NCBI RefSeq assembly: GCF_014489415.1
Contig: NZ_CP060822.1
Location: 2,899,501 to 2,963,500, forward strand
From: Cylindrospermopsis curvispora GIHE-G1
GTDB lineage: Bacteria; Cyanobacteriota; Cyanobacteriia; Cyanobacteriales; Nostocaceae
Direction of reading: 5' to 3'
DNA: 64,000 nt
Shown in pieces: positions 1 through 8,091 of this stretch. Each line of letters opens with the position of its first letter. Position 1 is the first letter of the stretch. The position numbers and the translations under genes are program-made. The notes under the pieces were generated by a model. It did no database searches. It had not been told where the DNA came from and saw nothing but the letters and a program-made list of their open reading frames with translations.

Positions 1-103
1 CATGCGCAAAAACCGTCATTTTGAAACCCCATTAGAAAAAGAAAAGCGAAAAGCAATAGCTAGACACAAGCAACGTCGTCAGCAAAGAACTCGCTTGAAG
101 TAG
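1..103 (+). CDS. rpsU: 30S ribosomal protein bS21, C-terminal part (cut by window start)
   Basis: The reading frame enters from the left edge (first base is the third base of a codon) and ends at a TAG at 101-103. The last 33 residues, starting MRKNRHFETPLEKEKRK, are very basic and match the C-terminal helix of small-subunit protein bS21 as found in cyanobacteria, including the ETPLEK-KRKA core. bS21 binds near the anti-Shine-Dalgarno end of 16S rRNA and takes part in initiation. Only about half of the usual length is visible, so the start and upstream signals are outside the window. A GC-rich hairpin follows 17 bases after the stop. Confidence 0.8.
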   Translation, partial: MRKNRHFETPLEKEKRKAIARHKQRRQQRTRLK

Positions 104-120
104 TAGCGGTTTGAAGCACT

Positions 121-141
121 CCCCGACCGGAAGGTACGGGG
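121..141. repeat. IS200/IS605-type solo hairpin, possible rpsU terminator
   Basis: CCCCGACC and GGTACGGGG form a stem around a GGAA loop. A close relative sits at 29719-29738 and a variant at 45244-45267. Such foldback ends are typical of IS200/IS605 transposon termini in cyanobacteria. No transposase gene is attached, so this is a solo end or a derived repeat. No T-run follows, so a terminator role is uncertain. Confidence 0.5.
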
Positions 142-189
142 AATACTCATATATAATATAAACAAATCCTAAATAGTTCTACTATTGTA

Positions 190-1404
190 CTAAAACATCA
201 AACCGCGCATTTTGCCTATCATTCGCTCCGCAATTTGATGGAAAGGAGTTTCTCCATAGAGCAAACGAGCGGCAATATGGGTGGCGGTGGGGCGAGTAAC
301 TATTTGCTGGTAGCAAAAGTGAGGCCATTGATAGTAAAATCGCGCCATTTGCAGTGCCGCGTCAAAGTTAGCAGCAAACTCATGGTGAATTCGCTGGGTA
401 TAACTAGAAGTGGTGTTTGTAGCAACGCACTCAGCTGCAAGCATTCCACTTTTAACCGCATGTAAAATTCCGTCCCCAAAAAAGGGATTAATTAGTCCCG
501 CAGCATCCCCAGCTAAAAGAATTTTGCCATCAGGAGTGTGGCATTTTTCCCTACCATCCCATATGGGTAAAGGATGACCATGAAAACGGATTAATTCTGG
601 GTTGTAAGAGATATCCATAAAGTCTAGATACTGACAGATAGCCTGCTGGAGCTGGTCACGAATGCTGTGGTCACTACGACAGTCACGGCGATCGGGTCGA
701 AACAGTCCCGCCCCCACATTCAAATGGTCTTCTTTCGGGAAGATCCACCCATAGCCATTAGGAACAGCACCGTATTCCAAGTGGATCACATCTGGACGTA
801 GATCCTTGGGGTGATCCTGCGTCCAATTATAAGGGTATTCCACCTCCATGGCCAGGGCCATGGTCCTCTCTCGTCTCAAGTTAGCTATTTTGGCTGTGAT
901 CCCATTAGCTCCGTCTGCTCCAATCACATAAGGAGCATAAGCTACAAATTCCCCCCCTCCTATTCCACTATCACTCTTAAAAGATCGGGCACGAACAATG
1001 ACACCATGGGAGTCAATTTCTAAAGACTTAACTGCTAGTCCATCCCGTAAATCCGCTCCTGCTTGTGCTGCTTGTCGCGCTAAGGCATTATCAAATACTG
1101 AACGCTGCACCATCCACAACTTGAATTCTGGTTCGCTCCCCGGTGGGTTAATTGCACCTAAAATTGGATGGTCAAACTTCCATGTGTGCCGCATATAGTT
1201 GACTTGACAAGCCACTACTGCTTCCGGGACTAAATCAGGTAATAGATTCCCTAATACAGCAGGCATTCCTCCACCGCATGTCTTGTGACGTGGTAGAGGG
1301 TACTTTTCAATTAGCGCTACTTTAAGTCCTGTTTTAGCTGCCATCCATGCTGCCGTTGTACCGGCTGGACCTGCTCCACAGACAATCACATCGTAGTTTA
1401 ACAC
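190..1404 (-). CDS. geranylgeranyl reductase family FAD-dependent oxidoreductase
   Basis: A 404-residue flavoprotein of the geranylgeranyl reductase (ChlP-like) family. Residues 10-15 GAGPAG form the Rossmann FAD motif, followed by a glutamate at the end of the second strand (ALIEKYPLPRHKTCGGG). The second FAD motif GDAAGLINPFFGDG lies at about 299-312. Members reduce isoprenoid double bonds of chlorophyll, tocopherol or archaeal-type lipids. ChlP itself is usually distinct in sequence, so the substrate is not assigned here. The start codon is GTG at 1404. The gene runs in the same direction as the clpP cluster behind it, with a 46-bp gap, and could be co-transcribed. Confidence 0.85.
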   Translation of the reverse strand: MLNYDVIVCGAGPAGTTAAWMAAKTGLKVALIEKYPLPRHKTCGGGMPAVLGNLLPDLVPEAVVACQVNYMRHTWKFDHPILGAINPPGSEPEFKLWMVQRSVFDNALARQAAQAGADLRDGLAVKSLEIDSHGVIVRARSFKSDSGIGGGEFVAYAPYVIGADGANGITAKIANLRRERTMALAMEVEYPYNWTQDHPKDLRPDVIHLEYGAVPNGYGWIFPKEDHLNVGAGLFRPDRRDCRSDHSIRDQLQQAICQYLDFMDISYNPELIRFHGHPLPIWDGREKCHTPDGKILLAGDAAGLINPFFGDGILHAVKSGMLAAECVATNTTSSYTQRIHHEFAANFDAALQMARFYYQWPHFCYQQIVTRPTATHIAARLLYGETPFHQIAERMIGKMRGLMF

Positions 1405-1450
1405 AGCAAATTTACCCCCGGTGTTGTAAAGTCCCCATTCCCCAAGTGGT

Positions 1451-2035
1451 TTATTCGATCACACGGTCAATTAAACCATATTCTTTGGCTTCTTGGGCTG
1501 ACATAAAGAAATCCCTATCCATATCCTTTTCAATTTTAGATAGGACTTGACCAGTATTGTCAGCATAAATTTGGTTGAGCTGATGACGGATACGTAGAAT
1601 TTCCCTAGCTTCGATTTCAATGTCAGAAGCTTGGCCACGAGTACCACCGGAAGGTTGGTGAATCATAATTCGGGAATGGGGTAGAGCTAAACGTTTACCC
1701 TTCGCTCCAGCAGATAGGAGGAAGGATCCCATGGAAGCAGCTAAACCAACACAAATTGTAATGACTTCCGATTTAATGTACTGTATAGTATCATAAATTG
1801 CCATTCCTGCAGTTACAGATCCACCAGGAGAATTGATATACAGGTAAATCGGCTTGGTCTGATCATCGGAATCTAAGTAAAGCAAATAGGCAACAATGGC
1901 ATTAGCTATACCATCATCTACCTCTTCAGTGAGGAAAATAATTCGCTCCCGAAATAGACGATCCTCTAGATCAATCCATTGCTCGTAATTACTACCAGGA
2001 AGACGATAGGGAACTTTGGGAATACCAATGGGCAT
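1451..2035 (-). CDS. clpP: ATP-dependent Clp protease proteolytic subunit, catalytically competent (ClpP3-like)
   Basis: A 194-residue ClpP with the full catalytic triad: Ser101 in AASMG, His126 in MIHQP and Asp175 in DMDRDFF. It forms the barrel that degrades proteins fed in by ClpC or ClpX. In cyanobacteria an active ClpP3 assembles with the inactive ClpR in one heptameric ring and works with ClpC, and clpC is also present in this window at 18105. The gene is the last of three same-strand clpP-family genes and starts 47 bp after its neighbour, so it very likely belongs to one operon. Confidence 0.93.
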   Translation of the reverse strand: MPIGIPKVPYRLPGSNYEQWIDLEDRLFRERIIFLTEEVDDGIANAIVAYLLYLDSDDQTKPIYLYINSPGGSVTAGMAIYDTIQYIKSEVITICVGLAASMGSFLLSAGAKGKRLALPHSRIMIHQPSGGTRGQASDIEIEAREILRIRHQLNQIYADNTGQVLSKIEKDMDRDFFMSAQEAKEYGLIDRVIE

Positions 2036-2082
2036 GACAGTTTAATAGAATAATTAGGGTTTAGACGTACTTTATCTGTGGG

Positions 2083-2727
2083 TTATAGCTGCTTAGTATT
2101 TTCTAAGACACGATCAATTAACCCATATTCCCTAGCTTCTGGAGGGGTCATGTAAAAAATACGCTCACTATCCTGAGCAATTTTCTCGCGAGACTGTCCA
2201 GTATTGTGGGAAAAAATATCCAGAATCAGGGATTTTTTGCGTAGAACCTCCTGTGCATTCACTTGAATATCCGTAGCTTGACCCCGGGTAGCGCTGCGGA
2301 ACTGTGCCAAAGCAATACTGCAATGGGGTAGACTCACCCGTTTGCCCTTGGCACCAGAGGAAAGCAACAAAGCAGCCATAGATACAGCTTGTCCCAAGCA
2401 AATGGTAACAATTTCTGATTTAACGTGTTGGATAGTATCATAAATTGCCAAACAAGCATTTGTGGACTCCATTCCCGCCATCTCACTAATCATACCAGCC
2501 ATAACAGGATCACCAAAGGAGTTGATGTAAAGGTAGATAGGTTTGCTTGAGTCCTCTGAGTCAAGATACAGCAGGGAAGAAATAAGAGAATTGGCCAGAT
2601 CGGTGGTGAGTGGCTGATTCAAAAACAAAATTCGTTCCTGAGCCATACGGGTGTATATATTTACCCATTGCCAGGAATTACTACCGGGAATGTTATAGGG
2701 GACTCGGAGGGCGGCATTGACGGACAT
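2083..2727 (-). CDS. ClpP-family subunit with degenerate active site
   Basis: A 214-residue ClpP homologue between an active clpP and a clpR. Ser116 (QAVSMAA) is kept, but the expected histidine position is Ala141 (IALAQF) and the expected aspartate is Ile190 (SERIFYM). The triad is therefore incomplete and the subunit should not cleave peptides. Relative to the active neighbour, an extra stretch of about 14 residues (around 78-93, ISEMAGMESTNACL) interrupts the strand before the IYDTIQ helix. It may be a ClpR-like structural subunit of the same ring. The ATG at 2727 follows the upstream gene by 55 bp. Confidence 0.85.
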   Translation of the reverse strand: MSVNAALRVPYNIPGSNSWQWVNIYTRMAQERILFLNQPLTTDLANSLISSLLYLDSEDSSKPIYLYINSFGDPVMAGMISEMAGMESTNACLAIYDTIQHVKSEIVTICLGQAVSMAALLLSSGAKGKRVSLPHCSIALAQFRSATRGQATDIQVNAQEVLRKKSLILDIFSHNTGQSREKIAQDSERIFYMTPPEAREYGLIDRVLENTKQL

Positions 2728-2782
2728 ACGGATAATAAAAAACGACTAGAGATTTGGGCAGCAACCGGGGTTAGTTTTCGTT

Positions 2783-3472
2783 CTAAACAGGTATGGGCAG
2801 GGGCTTAGGCAAATCCTTCATACTTTCCAAAACACGGTCTATTAAACCGTATTCTTTGGCAGCTTGTGGAGTCAAATAGAACATTCTTTCCATATCCTTA
2901 GAGATTTTTTCCGGTTGCTGTCCCGTGTTTTTGGAGAAAATATCTAGAATTGCCGCTTTGTTGGCCAGGACTTCCTTGGCATAAATTTGAATATCCGTAG
3001 CTTGACCTCTTGTACCGCTACGGGGTTGATTGAGAACTATTGTAGCATGGGGCAAACTGGCACGAAACCCTTTAGTGCCACAGGAGAGAATTAGTGCTGC
3101 TGTACCTATGGCCTGACCAATACAGATAGTATGTACAGGAGTCTTAATGTAGTCTATGGTATCACAAATGGCAAAGGCTTCCGTTTCATAGCCAATAGCA
3201 TCTCCAGTGTACCAAGATGTACCTGTAGAGTTGATGTAGAAAAAGATGGGTTTGTCTGGGTTGTCAAACTTGAGATACAGTAGTTGGGCAATAATCAACT
3301 TGGTGACATCAACCCCCATTTGGCGTTTATATTCGTCTGGAGAAACCAAGGGTGTGCCCAGATAGACTATTCTTTCCTTTAGCAGTAGGGAGGCTAGGTC
3401 TGGTGGTGGTGTGCGGTACCAGTTGTCGCTGTAGTAGGAGGTTTGGACAGCTTTGATGGGAGAAGTTTCCAT
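2783..3472 (-). CDS. clpR: ClpR, inactive Clp protease subunit
   Basis: A 229-residue ClpP homologue in which all three catalytic positions are changed: Ser to Gly123 (QAIGTAA), His to Asn148 (VLNQP) and Asp to Met197 (ERMFYL). This matches the ClpR subunit of cyanobacteria and plastids, which joins ClpP3 in the proteolytic ring. It carries an N-terminal extension and an inserted loop (GYETEAFA, about 94-101). It is the promoter-proximal gene of the three. The 246-bp gap to the divergent VWA gene at 3719 should hold the promoters for both directions. Confidence 0.87.
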   Translation of the reverse strand: METSPIKAVQTSYYSDNWYRTPPPDLASLLLKERIVYLGTPLVSPDEYKRQMGVDVTKLIIAQLLYLKFDNPDKPIFFYINSTGTSWYTGDAIGYETEAFAICDTIDYIKTPVHTICIGQAIGTAALILSCGTKGFRASLPHATIVLNQPRSGTRGQATDIQIYAKEVLANKAAILDIFSKNTGQQPEKISKDMERMFYLTPQAAKEYGLIDRVLESMKDLPKPLPIPV

Positions 3473-3718
3473 GAACTAAATTGCCTGAGTCTATATTCTT
3501 AACTGTATGTATTACATCCTAGCGCGATCCTCAGATTAGTGAATTATTTGCCCACTAAGATTAGTTCTAAGATTTAGTTAATGGTGCATGAGTTGAGTCG
3601 AGGTTAGAATTATCTTGTGTAGCGGAGTTTGATTAGATCCTTTTTCCCATACCTTTCTGTATTACATCTACTTCAGTGTGAAATTATTTAGTATATAATC
3701 TGTTTAGGATAATGGTTT

Positions 3719-4975
3719 ATGAAGGTCAATTTACAGCCCAGTCTCAATAATACTAATGTGGATGCCAGTAAATCTGGTAGTCAACGCCTGGTGGCTATTT
3801 CTGTTTCCGCTGTTGGAGAAACTATAGATTCAAGAGTCCCTTTGAACCTATGTTTGATTTTAGACCACAGTGGTTCCATGAAGGGCCAACCTGTGGAAAA
3901 TGTCAAACGAGCTGCTTGGTTACTGGTTGATAAGCTTAGGGATCAGGATAGATTAAGCATTGTGGTGTTTAATCACCGGGCAGAAGTATTGCTGTCTAAT
4001 CAAACTGTTGTAAATAGAGATTACATTAAACAACAAATTAATCGTCTGTCAGCAAATGGGGGAACATCCATTGATGAGGGATTACGATTGGGAATTGAGG
4101 AGTTGGCTAAGGGAAGAAAGCATACTATTTCCCAAGCCTTTTTGCTCACAGATGGGGAAAATGAACATGGTGACAATAATCGCTGTTTAAAATTTGCCCA
4201 GTTAGCTGCTGATTATAATTTGACTGTTAACACCTTGGGATTTGGCAATAATTGGAATCAGCATATTTTGGAGAAAATTTCTGACGCTGGACTGGGAAGT
4301 TTATCTCATATTGAACACCCCGATCAGGCAATGGATAAGTTTAATAGTTTGTTGACGCGAATGCAAACTGTGGGACTGACTAATGCTTGTTTGTTATTTT
4401 CACTAGCACCAAATGTGCGTTTGGCTGAATTTAAACCTGTTGCTCAAGTGGCTCCAGATACGATTGAATTACCAGTGCAAATGGAACCAGATGGACGGTT
4501 TGCGGTTAGGTTAGGAGATTTAATGAAAGATGTGGAACGGGTGATATTAACTAATATTTATCTGGAACAATTGCCCGAAGGTCAACAGGCGATCGCTAAT
4601 GTACAAGTACGTTACGATGATCCTTCTGTAGATAAAACCGGATTATATTCCTCAAATCTACCAGTGTATGTCAACGTGGAACGCACCTACCAAGAAAATA
4701 TTAGTCCAAAAGTGCAAAACTACATTCTAGCTTTAGCTAAGTATCGTCAAACCCAGTTAGCAGAAGATAGATTGCAGCAGGGAGACCGTTTGGGAGCAGC
4801 AACTATGTTACAAACGGCCGCAAAAACAGCTTTGCAAATGGGTGATGCTAATGCAGGGACGGTACTACAAAATTATGCAACTCGTTTACAAGCTGGAGAG
4901 GATTTGTCAGCAAGCGATCGCAAGAAAACCAAAATTGTCTCAAAGACCGTATTACAGGATCCTACCTCTACATAA
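3719..4975 (+). CDS. VWA domain protein (first of tandem pair)
   Basis: A 418-residue soluble protein with a von Willebrand factor A domain at about 40-220. The metal-ion-dependent adhesion site is complete: Asp49-x-Ser51-x-Ser53 (DHSGS), the Thr of GGTSIDEG, and the Asp of LLTDGENE. The remaining 190 residues are shared with the next gene and are mostly beta/helical with no known catalytic motif. No signal peptide or membrane segment is visible, so the protein is probably cytoplasmic. VWA proteins of this type usually act in metal-dependent protein assembly, but the partner is unknown. The ATG follows an AT-rich promoter-like stretch. Confidence 0.8.
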   Translation: MKVNLQPSLNNTNVDASKSGSQRLVAISVSAVGETIDSRVPLNLCLILDHSGSMKGQPVENVKRAAWLLVDKLRDQDRLSIVVFNHRAEVLLSNQTVVNRDYIKQQINRLSANGGTSIDEGLRLGIEELAKGRKHTISQAFLLTDGENEHGDNNRCLKFAQLAADYNLTVNTLGFGNNWNQHILEKISDAGLGSLSHIEHPDQAMDKFNSLLTRMQTVGLTNACLLFSLAPNVRLAEFKPVAQVAPDTIELPVQMEPDGRFAVRLGDLMKDVERVILTNIYLEQLPEGQQAIANVQVRYDDPSVDKTGLYSSNLPVYVNVERTYQENISPKVQNYILALAKYRQTQLAEDRLQQGDRLGAATMLQTAAKTALQMGDANAGTVLQNYATRLQAGEDLSASDRKKTKIVSKTVLQDPTST

Positions 4976-4982
4976 ACCTTCA

Positions 4983-6263
4983 ATGAAAATTCAACTACTG
5001 TCTGCACTGAACAACACTAATATAGACGCTTCCCAAGGCAATAGTCAGCGTCAACTAGAAGTTTCCATTTCGGCCATTGCTGATGAACTAGACACCAGTT
5101 TAACCTTGAATTTGTGTCTGATTTTAGATAAAAGTGGGTCTATGCATGGTGAATCTATGAGCATGGTAATTCATGCAGTAGAGCAGTTAATAGACCAACT
5201 CCAGTCTGGGGATAGAATTGCCATTGTGGCTTTTGCTGGGAGTGGGGAAGTAATTATTCCCAATCAGATAGTTAAAGACCCAAAAACCATTAAATCTCAG
5301 CTACACAACCAACTAAAAGCTGGGGGAGGGACCATAATTAGTGAGGGACTTTCCCTGGGAATTACAGAACTACTCAAAGGAAGTAAAGGTGCTTGTTCTC
5401 ACGCTTTTCTACTGACAGATGGGTATGGTGATAATGGGTTCAAAATTTGGCGGTTGCAAATAGGACCAAATGACAATCAACGCTGTTTGGAACTAGCACA
5501 AAAAGCTGCCAGACTCAATCTCACTATTAACAGCTTTGGCTTTGGTGATCAATGGAATCAGGATCTGCTAGAAAAAATCGCCGATGCTGGCGGAGGTACT
5601 CTAGCTTACATAGAAACTCCGCAAAAAGCTATAGAGCAGTTTAACCGGATATTTAAACGCATTCAATCCGTGGGATTGACTAACGCCCATTTGTTATTAT
5701 CCCTGGTTCCCGGTGTGCGACTAGCTCAGCTCAAACCAGTGGCCCAAGTCGCTCCAGAAACCATTGAATTGCCAATTAGTACAGAACCCAATGGCACCTT
5801 TGTCTTTCGGTTGGGAGATTTAATGAAAGACGGAACACGGAGAGTGTTAGCAAATATTTATTTAGGTAGCTTGCCAGAAGGTGAGCAAATAATTGGACAT
5901 ATTCAAGTTCGTTACGATAATCCGGCTGTGAATAAAGAAGCTATCCTTTCACCCCTTATCCCAGTATATGCTAATGTTACCAAAACTTACCAGCCAGCCA
6001 ATAATCCAGACGTATTAAATTCAGTTTTAGCATTAGCCAAATATCGCCAAACCCAAGTCGCAGAAACAAAACTAGAATCAGGCGATCGCACAGGAGCGAT
6101 AACCATGTTACAAACAGCTGCCAAGACAGCATTACAAATTGGTGACAGTCGTGGTGCAACCGTATTACAGAGTTCTGCGACCCGTCTGCAAAATGGAGAA
6201 GAACTTACAGATGGGGAGCGGAAAAAAACGAGAATTGCTTCTAAAACAATATTAATGGATTAG
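4983..6263 (+). CDS. VWA domain protein (second of tandem pair)
   Basis: A 426-residue paralogue of the preceding gene, aligned over its whole length from the shared start (MKIQLLSALNNTNIDAS). The MIDAS residues are Asp49, Ser51 and Ser53 (DKSGS), with GGTIISEG and LLTDGYGDNG completing the site. The open frame extends upstream to 4842, but that part overlaps the previous gene. The ATG at 4983 lies 7 bp after the neighbour's stop and matches the paralogue's N terminus. It has an insertion near residue 155 (GYGDNGFKIWRLQIG) absent from the first copy. The two are a tandem duplication and probably co-transcribed. Confidence 0.8.
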   Translation: MKIQLLSALNNTNIDASQGNSQRQLEVSISAIADELDTSLTLNLCLILDKSGSMHGESMSMVIHAVEQLIDQLQSGDRIAIVAFAGSGEVIIPNQIVKDPKTIKSQLHNQLKAGGGTIISEGLSLGITELLKGSKGACSHAFLLTDGYGDNGFKIWRLQIGPNDNQRCLELAQKAARLNLTINSFGFGDQWNQDLLEKIADAGGGTLAYIETPQKAIEQFNRIFKRIQSVGLTNAHLLLSLVPGVRLAQLKPVAQVAPETIELPISTEPNGTFVFRLGDLMKDGTRRVLANIYLGSLPEGEQIIGHIQVRYDNPAVNKEAILSPLIPVYANVTKTYQPANNPDVLNSVLALAKYRQTQVAETKLESGDRTGAITMLQTAAKTALQIGDSRGATVLQSSATRLQNGEELTDGERKKTRIASKTILMD

Positions 6264-6368
6264 ATGGATTAGTCAGAGATGGGGATAAAAACAAGAATGC
6301 AAATGAGTAATAATTACTATATATTATTAAATGATATTAAATAAAGTTTTGTGAAGTGAGGGCTAGGA

Positions 6369-7850
6369 ATGTACATAGTACAAATTGCCTCAGAATGCGC
6401 TCCAGTAATTAAAGCTGGGGGGTTAGGGGATGTTGTCTACGGACTTAGCAGGGAATTGGAAGGGAGGGGAAATACAGTTGAACTAATACTACCCATGTAC
6501 GACTGTATGCGATATGACCATGTATGGGGATTACATGATGCTTATTTAAATTTGTGGGTGCCTTGGTTTGGCGCAGCAATTCACTGTTCAGTATATTGTG
6601 GTTGGGTACATGGTAGAGTGTGTTTCTTCATTCAACCCCACAGTCAAGACAACTTCTTTAATAGGGGTTGTTACTACGGTTGTAATGATGACAATATGCG
6701 ATTTGCCTTTTTCAGTAAAGCCGCCCTGGAGTTTTTATTACAGAGTAATAAAAGGCCAGACATAATTCATTGTCACGACTGGCAAACCGGACTAATTCCC
6801 GTCATGTTGTATGAAATTTATAAATACCATGGCATGGAATATCAAAGAGTGTGCTACACCATTCACAACTTTAAACATCAGGGAATGGGGGGTGTAGAAA
6901 CCCTGCAAGCAACCAACTTAAACCGACCGGAATATTACTTTCAGTACGATAAACTAAGAGATAACTTTAACCCCTTTGCCATCAACTTTATGAAGGCGGG
7001 GATCAACTATGCCAATGCCATCACCACAGTTTCACCAAATCATGCTGTAGAAGCACAAACCACAGAAGTAGGTTGCGGACTGGGACACACATTGTATTTG
7101 CAAAAAGACAAATTTAGTGGAGTTCTAAACGGTATTGATTATGACTTTTGGAATGCGGAAATTGACCGTTATATTCCTCATAATTACAGCTGGGATGATT
7201 TTGAGCAAAAAGCCTATAACAAAAAAGCCTTACGAGAACGACTGATGTTACAGGATGATGATAGCAAACCCATCATCGCCTATATTGGTCGCTTGGATAA
7301 TCAAAAGGGTGTACATCTTGTGCACCATGCCATTTATTATGCCCTAAATCAAGGAGCGCAATTTGTACTTTTAGGTTCAGCCACCGAACCAGCAATCAAC
7401 GCTCATTTTCAACATGAAAAACAATTTTTAAATAGTAACCCAGATGTTCATTTAGAACTAGGATTTAACGAAGAACTATCCCATCTAATTTATGCGGGAT
7501 CGGATATGATAGTTGTCCCCAGTAATTATGAACCCTGTGGATTAACTCAGATGATTGGGTTAAAATATGGCACAGTTCCCATAGTTAGAGGTGTGGGTGG
7601 ATTAGTAAACACGGTTTTTGACAGAGATTACGAAAAAAACCTACCCCCAGAAAGGCGTAATGGTTACGTGTTTTATAACCAAAACGATCAAGGTCTAGAG
7701 TCAGCCATGGGTAGAGCTATTGACCTATGGAAGGAGCAACCAAAGGAGTTTGAAAAGTTGGCCATTCAGGGTATGCAGTATGACTACTCCTGGAATCTTC
7801 CCGGGAAAAAATACTTAGAGATCTATGATTGGATAAGACACAAATGGTAA
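6369..7850 (+). CDS. glgA: glycogen (starch) synthase, GT5 family
   Basis: A 493-residue GT5 glucosyltransferase that transfers glucose from ADP-glucose to the non-reducing end of alpha-1,4-glucan. The N-terminal ADP-glucose loop appears as KAGGLGD at 15-21 (KTGGL/KAGGL family motif). The C-terminal catalytic block NYEPCGLTQ lies near residue 388, followed by VRGVGGLVNTVFD. The length is normal. Cyanobacteria often carry two glgA genes, and which one this is cannot be settled here. It stands alone, 105 bp after the VWA pair. Confidence 0.93.
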   Translation: MYIVQIASECAPVIKAGGLGDVVYGLSRELEGRGNTVELILPMYDCMRYDHVWGLHDAYLNLWVPWFGAAIHCSVYCGWVHGRVCFFIQPHSQDNFFNRGCYYGCNDDNMRFAFFSKAALEFLLQSNKRPDIIHCHDWQTGLIPVMLYEIYKYHGMEYQRVCYTIHNFKHQGMGGVETLQATNLNRPEYYFQYDKLRDNFNPFAINFMKAGINYANAITTVSPNHAVEAQTTEVGCGLGHTLYLQKDKFSGVLNGIDYDFWNAEIDRYIPHNYSWDDFEQKAYNKKALRERLMLQDDDSKPIIAYIGRLDNQKGVHLVHHAIYYALNQGAQFVLLGSATEPAINAHFQHEKQFLNSNPDVHLELGFNEELSHLIYAGSDMIVVPSNYEPCGLTQMIGLKYGTVPIVRGVGGLVNTVFDRDYEKNLPPERRNGYVFYNQNDQGLESAMGRAIDLWKEQPKEFEKLAIQGMQYDYSWNLPGKKYLEIYDWIRHKW

Positions 7851-7977
7851 ATTTGGTAAATCTTCTGATATAAGGTAGGAGGGGGAAGTTTTTTTGTCAA
7901 CTCCCCTCTCCAACAACTCTATTTTTGAGTTACCATACTTGGGTTATAACACTTGAGTTAGAATACTTACAGTAAAC

Positions 7978-8056
7978 TAAGTGGGTGGGTGGAATTAAAT
8001 ATAGGATGGGTTTCATACTTCAACCCGTCCTACAAATAGTTGTGCTTACCTACTTA
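7978..8056. repeat. MITE-like palindromic element
   Basis: About 79 bp with imperfect terminal inverted repeats: TAAGTGGGTGGG on the left and TTACCTACTTA on the right. An inner stem of AGGATGGGTT and AACCCGTCCT is also present. A shortened sister copy with the same left arm (TAAGTGGGTGGGTGGAATTA) is at 25251-25311. Isolated arms appear at 27931-27941, 61484-61500 and 61702-61712. It lies just upstream of crtO and leaves only about 35 bp before its start. No ORF is carried. Confidence 0.65.
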
Positions 8057-8091
8057 CACGCAGTATATATTAATTAGTATATTAATGCTAC

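Noticed and set aside
4842-4982. Upstream extension of the second VWA gene
   Set aside because: It overlaps the first gene in another frame, and the paralogue alignment begins at 4983.
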